Shown here one piece after another: positions 7,933 to 16,817 of a stretch of DNA of 56,807 nucleotides. Position 1 is the stretch's first letter. Each line of letters starts with the position of its first letter. The stretch is from Fidelibacterota bacterium (GTDB taxonomy: Bacteria; Fidelibacterota; UBA8477; JABMPR01), in the NCBI GenBank assembly GCA_024278595.1, contig JAJRSW010000018.1, positions 1-56,807 on the forward strand. The letters run 5' to 3'. Below the pieces are notes generated by a model. That model ran no database searches and was not told the origin of the DNA. It worked only from the letters and a program-made list of their open reading frames with translations. The position numbers were made by a program, and so were the translations under genes.

Positions 7933-8339
7933 GGAATTTGAATCATGAGGAGATATTGACTTAGGGTGCCTGAGAGGCAGCGAGCTGTCTTTTTTGGTAG
8001 AGCATTTTCCTCTACGAAAGAGGGATTGCCGCGCCCTACGGGCTCGCAAAGACAGGTTGGGTGTTCGCCCAGACAGGCACAATGCCGGGTTCGCAGGTCC
8101 TGGCGAAACCTGCTTGGTTCGTGCTACTCCTTGACAACAGATTTGGTCAACTTAGGTATTTCCCCTCCAGAACCATAATTTATCCAGACCATGTTTTTAG
8201 TGAATAACCAGAAATTGACAACTAACTTAAGCATGTACCAATTCTCCCGATAATTGGGATAAAATGAATGGGGTTAATAAATTCAAGATATGTCCGACCT
8301 CCCATATATAAGCCCAATTGATTTCCCCGGAGATCCTAA
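7933..8339. repeat. Repeat-rich spacer with a GCGGCAATC-type dispersed element
   Basis: No convincing gene. At 8024-8053 the sequence GATTGCCGCGCCCTACGGGC followed by TCGCAAAGAC resembles a dispersed palindromic repeat I recall from many environmental genomes; its core GCCC-TAC-GGGC is an inverted repeat. A small hairpin (GTAGAG/CTCTAC) lies near 8000-8015. TTGACA at 8215-8220 could be a -35 element for the kinase gene, but I see no good matching -10. Confidence 0.4.
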
Positions 8340-11300
8340 ATGAGCAACACTCTCATTAGACATAATCCGATCAAATGGTCAATTATCCTCACAGTTATCA
8401 TACTGGGAGTTGTTTTAATTTCATTTATGATCGGTCGCAGGATGGTAACGCGCTTCACCCCATTGATCAATGCCAGTCACGAGATCAAATATGAGACCGC
8501 CATTGCCCATCTCTGGCTTGAACAAATAATTAGTGGGGATCGGAGTATTGATATTGAAAGTATCTGGCAGCATCTGGATCTGGCCGATTGGTATGCCAGT
8601 GTCATGCTTTTCGGTGGGGAAAATACTGAAACCAAGTTCATTCCCCTGACAGATCCTGACCTGCGTTACCTGGTAGAACAATCTATTGTACGCCTCGCTG
8701 CTTTCCGCAGGGTTGCTCACGAAAGGTGGGCACTACAAGCTCTTTCAGGTTCTGGATCCGAGATCGACCAGCAGTTTGATCAGATGTTCAATGAATTCCT
8801 GGCATCTATTGAGCAGGTAGAATTGGCTCTACAACATGAGTTGAAACAACAACTCAGCCACTATCGTATTCTGCAAGGTGTGTTGATCTTCCTTGTGCTA
8901 CTTGCAGGGACTGCCATTGGTTTCTTTTTCCACAAGCTTGAAGCGCGACGTCGTCATGATTTCCAACAGATTCAGGAAAAGGAAGAGGATCTGCGGACAA
9001 CCTTGCTGTCTATCGGGGATGGTGTGATTGCAACTGATACTAAGGGGACCGTGACCCGGATGAACCCCATTGCGGAGGATCTCACCGGCTGGTCTCTGGA
9101 AGCTGCGTTGGGTCGTTCACTAAAGGATGTGTTTCAGATAGTAGATAGCGTCTCCGGCAATCCCCTGGAGAATCCGGTCCAACAGGTCTTATCAAGCGGA
9201 ACTATTGTTGGACTGGCCAATCACACGACCCTGATAGCCAGAGATGGATCGGAACATCAGATTGCTGATTCTGCTGCTCCAATTCGAGATGGTGCCGGAA
9301 ATATCTCCGGCGTGGTACTAGTTTTCCGGGATGTGAGTGAGAAAGGTAAAATGCAGTTGGCCTTGCAGGAGAGTGAATTATTAAAGAGTGCCATTATTGA
9401 CAACTCTCCACTGGGTATTTCCGTCCGAAGTGCAACAGGAGCCCTTTTGTTGGGCAACAAAGCCTGGCGTGATATTTGGCAAATTTCTGAAGCGGATTTC
9501 AATGATCGGTCGAAACCACGGGTTAATTTTGCTTTTGATGAAAGTGATGATTACCTGGCGCAGTATCAATCAGAGGTGCAAAAAGTGTATGAATCAGGGG
9601 GGCAATACTATGTACCTGAAGTAAAAACACTTATACCGGATGGCGGCCAGGCCGAATGGGTCTCACAGTTTTTCTACGCCATCCAGAATGAGAGCGGACA
9701 GGTAGATAAAATAGTCGTTCTTACAGAGGATATCACCGAACGCAAGCAGACTGAACAGGAGCTTCAAAATAGCAAGAGAATACTTAATTTAATTACCGAA
9801 AATGCCTTTGATTTTATCTGGACCCTGGATATGGAGATGAACATTCGTTACGCCACCAACTCGTCTCATCGGTTGCTGGGATACACACCTGAGGAGATCT
9901 TGAAGATCAATACCAGTGATCTTTATTCCGAAAGTGAATTCCAGAAGATCCAAACCATACTTATACAGGAGTTGGCGAAAGGAGATCCCCACTCTGGCAT
10001 AAAATTTTCTGCCAAACATCTACGCAAAGATGGGACTGAATTTCCAGTAGAAATTCAGGCTAAGATCATCTATAACAAACATAGTGAACCCATTTTGATA
10101 CAAGGCTATACGCGGGATATCACTGAAAGCACCCGGGCGGAAAAAGCACTCAAAGAGAGTGAGCAGAAATTCCGGTCATTCACAAACCAGTCAATAGAAG
10201 GTATCACCGTTGCGGATGTTGAGGGTAATTATACATTTGTTAATCCCACCTTCTGTGAGATGATCGGTTACTCTGAAACAGAGTTACTGAAAATGACGGT
10301 GTTTGACGTAAAGGCTCTGGATCAGGATAACGCTTCCTTCAAGTGGTCGGAAGTGAGTCAGGAAGGTCTGCCCAGAGAAGTCCTTTTGCGACGGAAGGAC
10401 GGTTCGACTTTTATAGCCGAGGTCATTGGGAAAATGATCAGGATTGGAGATAAGAAGAGTGTATTGGGGATCATTCGGAATATCACTGAACAGAAGCAAG
10501 CCGAAGCCGAAAGAAAAGCATTGGAAGCCCAGGTTCGTCAATCCCAAAAACTTGAAGCCGTTGGGACCATGGTGGGCGGAATTGCCCATGATTTCAACAA
10601 TATCCTGCAGAGTATGTTCTTATATGGTGAAACTGTCAAAGAACAACTTCCGAAACAAAATAAAATAAGGGCTGATTTTCAACATTTGCTTGATGATACC
10701 AGCCGAGCCCATAAACTATTGGAGCAAATCCTTACCTTCAGTCACAAAAGTGAAATTGAACTCAAAGCCCAAAGCATCCATGAGATCGTAATAGAAGCCC
10801 TGTCCTTTGAGCGAGCTTCCTTTCCATCGAATATCTCCATCGAGCAGGATATTGATCCGGATTGCGGTAAAGTGCTCTGTGACAAAGTTCAGATGCATCA
10901 GATCGTCATCAATCTCTGCAACAATGCCAAACATGCCATGGCAGGAACCGGCGGGACGCTCAAGGTTAGGCTAAAGCAAATTGCAGGGGCCGATTTCAGC
11001 CATGACTCAGACGTAGATGTCCTGGAATTAGTGGTGAGTGATACAGGTCAGGGCATGGATACTGAAACCCTTGATAAAATATTCAACCCCTTTTTCACCA
11101 CCAAAGCCGTGGGGGAGGGCACCGGTTTGGGACTATCAGTCATCCATGGAATTGTAGAACTTATGGGTGCCCGGATCCAGGTTGTCAGCGAAGTTGGTGA
11201 AGGCAGCTCATTTAAAATATTTATTCCAGTAATTGACGCTGAAATGTTTGAAGTTGTTGAGCAGCCCATCATCCCCCAAAAGAGTACAATATCACGGATC

Positions 11301-11651
11301 CTGCTGGTGGATGATGAAGTATCGATTCGAAAGGCCGGACAAGTTCTGTTGACGCGTAAGGGCTTTACAGTTGATATTGCTGCTGATGGTCAGGAGGCCC
11401 TGGAAAAATTTAAAGCCGATCCTGATAAGTACGACCTGATCGTAACAGATCTGTCCATGCCGATCATGTCCGGGATCGAATTGTCCACCGAGATTCGCAA
11501 ATCAAGGTCCGCCATAGCCATCATCCTCTCCTCAGGGAACCTGGAGGGGGATAAACAACTCGAATACAAAGAAATTGGTGTTACGGCATTTATCCAAAAA
11601 CCCTGGACAGGTGAACAGTTGGTCGAGTGTATTGCCGGGTTGGAAGGCTGA
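8340..11651 (+). CDS. Hybrid sensor histidine kinase with four PAS domains and receiver
   Basis: A 1103-residue hybrid kinase. Order: membrane helix (about 14-31), periplasmic sensor region (about 32-180), second helix (about 181-198), four PAS/PAC repeats (about 210-335, 345-470, 480-600 and 608-720), HisKA/HATPase_c, and a C-terminal receiver. The phospho-accepting His is H750 in GGIAHDFNNIL. The HATPase has NLCNNAKHAM, DTGQGMD and GTGLGLS. The receiver aspartate is D1037 in LIVTDLSMP. The NtrB-like GGIAHDFNN box and the attached receiver are typical of orphan hybrid kinases; no separate response regulator lies nearby. A GGAG element precedes ATG 8340. The ligand is unknown. Confidence 0.93.
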   Translation: MSNTLIRHNPIKWSIILTVIILGVVLISFMIGRRMVTRFTPLINASHEIKYETAIAHLWLEQIISGDRSIDIESIWQHLDLADWYASVMLFGGENTETKFIPLTDPDLRYLVEQSIVRLAAFRRVAHERWALQALSGSGSEIDQQFDQMFNEFLASIEQVELALQHELKQQLSHYRILQGVLIFLVLLAGTAIGFFFHKLEARRRHDFQQIQEKEEDLRTTLLSIGDGVIATDTKGTVTRMNPIAEDLTGWSLEAALGRSLKDVFQIVDSVSGNPLENPVQQVLSSGTIVGLANHTTLIARDGSEHQIADSAAPIRDGAGNISGVVLVFRDVSEKGKMQLALQESELLKSAIIDNSPLGISVRSATGALLLGNKAWRDIWQISEADFNDRSKPRVNFAFDESDDYLAQYQSEVQKVYESGGQYYVPEVKTLIPDGGQAEWVSQFFYAIQNESGQVDKIVVLTEDITERKQTEQELQNSKRILNLITENAFDFIWTLDMEMNIRYATNSSHRLLGYTPEEILKINTSDLYSESEFQKIQTILIQELAKGDPHSGIKFSAKHLRKDGTEFPVEIQAKIIYNKHSEPILIQGYTRDITESTRAEKALKESEQKFRSFTNQSIEGITVADVEGNYTFVNPTFCEMIGYSETELLKMTVFDVKALDQDNASFKWSEVSQEGLPREVLLRRKDGSTFIAEVIGKMIRIGDKKSVLGIIRNITEQKQAEAERKALEAQVRQSQKLEAVGTMVGGIAHDFNNILQSMFLYGETVKEQLPKQNKIRADFQHLLDDTSRAHKLLEQILTFSHKSEIELKAQSIHEIVIEALSFERASFPSNISIEQDIDPDCGKVLCDKVQMHQIVINLCNNAKHAMAGTGGTLKVRLKQIAGADFSHDSDVDVLELVVSDTGQGMDTETLDKIFNPFFTTKAVGEGTGLGLSVIHGIVELMGARIQVVSEVGEGSSFKIFIPVIDAEMFEVVEQPIIPQKSTISRILLVDDEVSIRKAGQVLLTRKGFTVDIAADGQEALEKFKADPDKYDLIVTDLSMPIMSGIELSTEIRKSRSAIAIILSSGNLEGDKQLEYKEIGVTAFIQKPWTGEQLVECIAGLEG

Positions 11652-11723
11652 TCTCAACACTGTTGGGTGTGTTTTTCTCGAAATGAACCATAAGCTTGCA
11701 TGAATAAATAATAGATCAGGTTA

Positions 11724-13298
11724 ATGATGAAGACCCATGAAAATCCGGTAATTGAGATCCAAAAACGGCATGTGACCATCCGCTCTTTCACGGATGAGGC
11801 TATTTCAGATGAGTTGCTGAGGAGCATTCTGGAGGCTGGGCGGCGGGCACCGACCAGTAGCAATATGCAGGCCTACAGTATCCTGACCATCAAAGACCCG
11901 CAGATCAAAAAAAAAGTAGCCGTCCTGGCGGGTAATCAGAAATACGTGGAAACCTGCCCCGTCTTTTTAGCCTTCTGTGCTGATCTGAATCGCTTGGAAA
12001 ATGCTTGCGAGATCCATGGGGTCGTACCCACCAATAATCTGGAAACCTTTGTCATAGCAACGGTAGATGCATCCCTGGTCGGGATGTCTGCCCAAACCGC
12101 AGCAGAGTCATGCGGTTTAGGCGCAGTGATGATCGGTGCGCTGCGGAATGATCCCCTGGCTGTTGCGGAGCTGCTGGGGCTGCCTCCCAAGGTCTATGTT
12201 GTGTATGGAATGTGTCTGGGCTGGCCTGTGGAATCCAAGCTCCCATTTCAGAAACCACGGTTACCGGAAATATCAGTGATTCACAGCGAGCAGTATGAGA
12301 ACAGTAATATTCGTGCTCAGATCATTGACTACGACCAGGAATTGGCTGAACATTATGAGAGCCAGGGTCGCAATCTGACCACAGCAGCCTGGTCAGGCAT
12401 CATGGCCAGGAACATGAGCCAACCACTGCGTCCTGAATTAAGATCAACGCTTGAGAAGATGGGCTTTAACCTGTCCTTAATCAGAATGACAGGAGCTTTA
12501 GCACCAAAAGTTATCGTTATTACCGGAAGTACTCGGGGAATAGGGCTTGGTTTGGCAGAATCTTTTCTTGAACTGGGCTGCTCCGTAGTGATCTCCGGTC
12601 GATCCCAAACCAGTGTGGATTCGGTTTGCGTAGACCTCACTGATAGATTTGACAGGATTCGAGTAGCTGGTACTGCCTGTGATGTTTCCGTTGCCGAGCA
12701 AGTTCAGGAGTTATGGCGGGCAGCTCTGGTTCAATTCGGTAAGGTTGACATTTGGATCAATAATGCTGGCCTCAGTCTCAGACCACAAGCTTTTTGGAAG
12801 TATACCGCAGCTGAAGTAGGTCAGTTGATGGATGTCAATCTCAAAGGCCTTCAACATGGTGCCGCGGTGGCTGTACGAGGTATGCTTGAGCAGGGATGGG
12901 GCCATATATACAACATGGAAGGCCTGGGGAGTGATGGCCGGATCGTTCCCGGGACCACCGCTTATGGAACCAGCAAATACGGCGTGACATATTTTACCAA
13001 AGCTTTGGCCAAAGAAACGGCTTCAACCAATATCAAAGTGTCGGCATTAAGCCCGGGAATGGTGCTCACAGACCTATTGATGAAAGATATTGATATCCAT
13101 GCTTCAGAAAATTCACACACAAAAAAGATATTCAACATACTAGCCGACAGGGTAGAGACGGTCACACCCTGGTTGGCTCAAAGAATACTGAGTTACCATA
13201 AAAATGGCGGTGGTATTCGATGGTTGACTACCCCGAAAATTATGTGGCGATTCATTCGGGCACCTTTTATCAACCGGGATCTCTTCACTTCACTTTAA
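11724..13298 (+). CDS. Nitroreductase-short-chain dehydrogenase fusion protein
   Basis: A 524-residue two-domain oxidoreductase. Residues 1 to about 250 are an NfsA-like FMN nitroreductase (RHVTIRSFTDEAISDELL, RRAPTSSNMQ, and a GLGAVMIGALRN loop). Residues about 260-520 are an NAD(P)-binding SDR with TGSTRGIG (267-274), NNAG and the catalytic pair Y414/K418 in YGTSK. The place of the usual catalytic Ser is taken by the segment NMEGLGSDG. This reminds me of the chlorophyll-b-reductase (NYC1/NOL) type of SDR, although nothing else suggests photosynthesis. The frame is continuous through the linker, so it is a genuine fusion in this assembly. The two domains could pass electrons or act successively on one substrate; the substrate is unknown. 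Confidence 0.88.
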   Translation: MMKTHENPVIEIQKRHVTIRSFTDEAISDELLRSILEAGRRAPTSSNMQAYSILTIKDPQIKKKVAVLAGNQKYVETCPVFLAFCADLNRLENACEIHGVVPTNNLETFVIATVDASLVGMSAQTAAESCGLGAVMIGALRNDPLAVAELLGLPPKVYVVYGMCLGWPVESKLPFQKPRLPEISVIHSEQYENSNIRAQIIDYDQELAEHYESQGRNLTTAAWSGIMARNMSQPLRPELRSTLEKMGFNLSLIRMTGALAPKVIVITGSTRGIGLGLAESFLELGCSVVISGRSQTSVDSVCVDLTDRFDRIRVAGTACDVSVAEQVQELWRAALVQFGKVDIWINNAGLSLRPQAFWKYTAAEVGQLMDVNLKGLQHGAAVAVRGMLEQGWGHIYNMEGLGSDGRIVPGTTAYGTSKYGVTYFTKALAKETASTNIKVSALSPGMVLTDLLMKDIDIHASENSHTKKIFNILADRVETVTPWLAQRILSYHKNGGGIRWLTTPKIMWRFIRAPFINRDLFTSL

Positions 13299-13380
13299 TA
13301 ATGATCAGGTGCTTGATGTGATCAACCGCCATGCGGATGACTCTGAGTTAGCAGAAATCTATTTCCATACTGCCTAGTTT

Positions 13381-13444
13381 TGTCATATTAATCTGACCAA
13401 TATTACTAGAATTGTCATATATACCTGCATAATGCTTTATAGTA
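13381..13444 (+). promoter_or_regulatory. Candidate upstream activating region of the adhesin gene
   Basis: TGTCATA (13381) followed by ATCTGACCAAT (13391-13401), a second TTGTCATAT (13412-13420) and TTATAGTA (13437-13444). The same order of motifs (TGTCATA, ATCTGACAAT, TTATAGTA) occurs at 21244-21317 ahead of the major DUF4402 gene. Both clusters lie 50-235 nt upstream of a sigma-54-like promoter, a normal position for enhancer-binding sites. The function is inferred. The rest of the 399-nt gap (13299-13697) holds no gene. Confidence 0.45.
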
Positions 13445-13615
13445 GCAATTATCAAGGTCGGGAATACTTGCCTTAATTATATTCAGGAGTAGAAGCTTAC
13501 TCATGATCGTTAATTAAATATAAACAATAGTCTAAATCTGGTTGGCACTGCCTCAGAAGAACTAGACAGCTGATTTCGAATTAATCCTTATTGTTCAAAC
13601 GTGCTCACGTTTAAA

Positions 13616-13632
13616 TTGGCACATAACTTGAC
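13616..13632 (+). promoter_or_regulatory. Sigma-54-like promoter of the adhesin operon
   Basis: TTGGCAC (13616-13622), 5 nt, then TTGAC (13628-13632). This matches the -24 element of sigma-54 promoters (TGGCAC) with correct spacing to a weak -12 element (consensus TTGCA). A sigma-70 reading (TTGACT at 13628 with an AT-rich -10 about 18 nt later) also exists. I favour sigma-54 because the major subunit gene has the same TTGGCAC-N5-TTG arrangement at 21367. Confidence 0.5.
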
Positions 13633-13697
13633 TATTACGCGTGCGTGCGATTTATATTATATACCATGGTAGGCGAATAGAACTTGAAACAAAAATG

Positions 13698-16600
13698 ATG
13701 AGTAGAACCGCAAAATTAAATAAACTGAGCCTTCATTGGGTGCCGGTACTCGCTGGTCTCCTTATGGTTCTCTCGTCCTCGCTTCGGGCTCAGCCGGCAG
13801 GTTACGAACATCGCAAATTGATCACCCTGAATAATACCCAGATCAGTGGTACTGCCGCCCACACAAATTTTCCAGTCATGGTTAAACTGACGGATGTTGA
13901 CTTAAAATCGACCAGCAACTCGGGAGGTGTTGAGAATCCCTCTGGTTACGATATCATTTTCACCCAGTCTGACGGTTCAACACTTTTGGATCATGAGCTT
14001 CAAAATTATTCTCCATCCACAGGGGACCTCCTTTGCTGGGTCAGAATACCATCATTGTCACCTACTGTCGATACAGACATCTACCTGTATTACGGTAAAT
14101 CAGGTGTTTATACTGATCAATCAGACACCACGACCTGGAATAACAATTATCTGGCTGTTTGGCATCTGGAAGATCTCACAGATGCCGCTGGAACATATAT
14201 CCTGACTGACCACAATACAGCTGTTAATGCTGCCGGATACCTGGGGAATGCCCGTGAATTCGATGGAGATGGCGATGATCTGGAGGAGACAAAAGCGGGT
14301 ACCTATCTGGATGGCTTAAGCAATTTTACTGTCTCCCTGTGGGTTAAGGCCAATACAGTAGGGACTGATAGAGGACTGATTTATGCACGGGATCCTGATG
14401 GCCTGGATCGGAGATTGATGATCCGCCAGGATGCTGCTGGAGAGAAGGGGGGCGGCACAAACGTATACCGGACAGCGATGCTTGTGGCATCTACGAGTAA
14501 ACAACGTCATGAATCAAGCAATGGTTCAGCCACAACGAACTGGCAACATCTTACAATGGGCCGCACTGACGGAACCTCCACTAATTTTTATATTGATGGC
14601 AGTCTGGATACTCCGTCCTGGAAAAACACCCGCTCGGGGACCACCAATAAAAGTACAAAACTACTCATTGGGAAGGGCTCCAAAGATGGGGCTACCAGCT
14701 CCTGGGCCGGCCTCATTGATGAAGTACGTATTTCGAATGTCGAGCTGAGCGCTGACTGGATCGCGACCGAATATGGAAACATGACTACCCCGGGCACCTT
14801 TCATACAGTATCCACCGCCAACGAGTTGCCAACTTTGACTGGCCTTGAAGCCATAGCCCTCTCTTATCAGGCAAATGACCCGGCCACTTTGATAACTACA
14901 AGCATCACCTGTCACGATTATAATGAATTCAACCTGGATAGTGCCAAGATACAGATATCCGGTAATTACCTGAGCACCGAGGATACACTCACATTTACCA
15001 GCAATTACGGTATATCCGGATCCTGGCTGGATGGGGCAGGGATCCTGAAACTGGTTGGTATAGCGTCTTTGGCTGATTACGCATCGGCACTACAGGAAGT
15101 TTATTACTTTAATTCAAATTCCGTTCCCTCTACTGCTACTCGTACAATTAGTTTTAGTGTAAGCGATGGGTCCGGGTTCAGCACTACCAGCACCCGTGAT
15201 ATCACTCTGAATGCTGTTAATAATGCCCCTTCTCTCGCAAGTATCGAAGGGACGACACTGGCTTACACGGATGGAGACCCAGATACAATTATCACTACCA
15301 GTCTGGCGATCTCAGATGTGGATGATTACTATCTTGATACAGCCTGGGTAACTATTTCAGCTAATTATGTGAGTGGGGAGGACAAACTCGACTTTGCCAC
15401 TGCAAACGGTATCACGCCATCATGGAGCAGTGTTGATGGAGTCCTCACTCTGACTGGATCTGCGGCCCTCACTGATTATCAATCTGCTTTACGGGCTGTG
15501 ACCTACGGGAACTTGAATCCCGATCCTGCCACAGCAACGCGTACCATCAGTTTTAAGCTTAGCGATGGCATAGACCAGAGTAATATTCAGAGTCGGAATC
15601 TGAGTGTTACAGCAATCAATGATGCTCCGTTATTGAGTGATATTGAAGGCACCGGAATTGTCTATAATGCTGGTGATGGGGCTGTTGCAATTACTGACTC
15701 GATCACCATTAGCGATGGTGATGACACACAGATCGATAGTGCCAAAGTACAGATTACCACTAACTATTTCACCGGAGAGGACAGTCTGGGATATACCAGT
15801 GTTTATGGGATAACTGGTACCTGGAACAGTGGTACAGGTAGTTTACTGTTGACCGGATTGAAATCATTGTCATCCTATGAAACAGCTCTCCGATCCATTA
15901 TTTATCAAAATTTATTGGCTTCACCTCATACACCAACCCGAATCATCACTTTTACGGTCCATGATGGAGGTGCCTATAGTAACGGCATTACTCGCACCAT
16001 TGCATCAGGTACACCAGCCACAATCTCTGGTTTGGATTTGTGGCTAAATGGCAATGAAGGTGTTTTTACAAATAATGCCGGCACCGTTGATGCGGTTGAT
16101 GGCGATGATGTTCAGGTATGGAAGGACCAAAGTGGCAATGCACGTGATTTTATCAATAACGCGGGGACTCCCTTTTTTAGAGCCAGCGTGGCCGGATTTA
16201 ACGGAGAAAGTGCCATTGAGTTTTCCGGGACCGGTGATGAATCGCTGCGTGACGCCGATGGCGAAAATTATATCAATGGACTTACAGAATTTACCATATT
16301 CCTGGTCGTAAAATCTAATGTTACCTCAACAGATAAGGGCCTTTGGCTTGTCAGAAACCCAGGAAATGGGGATCGTGACTTTTCCATTCGCTATGATGCT
16401 GTGGGTGATAACAGCAGTGAACTGAATGTTGTTAAGGTAGCTGTACTGAATAATGTGGCTGCCAATGAAATGGAAAGTATTGCCCAAATACAGACCATTA
16501 GCTCCCAAATCATTTGTTTGGACTGGACAAGCGGTCAGGTTTGGGATTTGTATATCGATGGTGTACTGAACAATCCATCCTACTCAGGATCGGCACCATC

Positions 16601-16748
16601 GGGAACCATATCAACGGCTTCTAAAATAATCCTGGGTCGTGGTCCTGCAGATGCTACGGGTAGTTGGGATGGCATGGTTGCCGAAGTGGTGCATTACAAT
16701 AAACACTTGTCTGAATCTGAGCGTAAAAGTATTGAAGATTATTTTTAA
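13698..16748 (+). CDS. Giant surface/adhesin-like protein, N-terminal part (ends at in-frame TAA)
   Basis: A 1016-residue secreted protein. A signal peptide ends near residue 31 (SSSLRA-QPAG). A DUF2341 domain (about 40-135) and a LamG-like beta-sandwich (about 145-380) follow. Then come three homologous repeats of about 120 residues (about 395-770), each with a IxGTxLxYxxGD opening, GEDxLxF and ATRTISFxxSDG; these are cadherin-like/tandem-95-type modules. A second LamG-like domain ends in SIEDYF just before the stop. The TAA (16746-16748) lies inside that domain. The next 23 codons and the following large gene are in the same frame, so this is half of a protein of about 2140 residues. I start at ATG 13698 (or 13695), because the earlier GTG at 13641 would precede the signal peptide with an odd extension and overlap the promoter. 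Confidence 0.85.
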   Translation: MSRTAKLNKLSLHWVPVLAGLLMVLSSSLRAQPAGYEHRKLITLNNTQISGTAAHTNFPVMVKLTDVDLKSTSNSGGVENPSGYDIIFTQSDGSTLLDHELQNYSPSTGDLLCWVRIPSLSPTVDTDIYLYYGKSGVYTDQSDTTTWNNNYLAVWHLEDLTDAAGTYILTDHNTAVNAAGYLGNAREFDGDGDDLEETKAGTYLDGLSNFTVSLWVKANTVGTDRGLIYARDPDGLDRRLMIRQDAAGEKGGGTNVYRTAMLVASTSKQRHESSNGSATTNWQHLTMGRTDGTSTNFYIDGSLDTPSWKNTRSGTTNKSTKLLIGKGSKDGATSSWAGLIDEVRISNVELSADWIATEYGNMTTPGTFHTVSTANELPTLTGLEAIALSYQANDPATLITTSITCHDYNEFNLDSAKIQISGNYLSTEDTLTFTSNYGISGSWLDGAGILKLVGIASLADYASALQEVYYFNSNSVPSTATRTISFSVSDGSGFSTTSTRDITLNAVNNAPSLASIEGTTLAYTDGDPDTIITTSLAISDVDDYYLDTAWVTISANYVSGEDKLDFATANGITPSWSSVDGVLTLTGSAALTDYQSALRAVTYGNLNPDPATATRTISFKLSDGIDQSNIQSRNLSVTAINDAPLLSDIEGTGIVYNAGDGAVAITDSITISDGDDTQIDSAKVQITTNYFTGEDSLGYTSVYGITGTWNSGTGSLLLTGLKSLSSYETALRSIIYQNLLASPHTPTRIITFTVHDGGAYSNGITRTIASGTPATISGLDLWLNGNEGVFTNNAGTVDAVDGDDVQVWKDQSGNARDFINNAGTPFFRASVAGFNGESAIEFSGTGDESLRDADGENYINGLTEFTIFLVVKSNVTSTDKGLWLVRNPGNGDRDFSIRYDAVGDNSSELNVVKVAVLNNVAANEMESIAQIQTISSQIICLDWTSGQVWDLYIDGVLNNPSYSGSAPSGTISTASKIILGRGPADATGSWDGMVAEVVHYNKHLSESERKSIEDYF

Positions 16749-16817
16749 GATAAATACGCGATCAGTGTCCGTCTTCTTCAACCTGCTTCAGGGGGTGAGG
16801 CCATTTCTGCTGATGAT

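Noticed and set aside
7803..7946. N-terminal extension of the DUF4143 ATPase
   Set aside because: The extension is only the translation of three 33-bp-period repeats, and a good RBS precedes the start at 7805.
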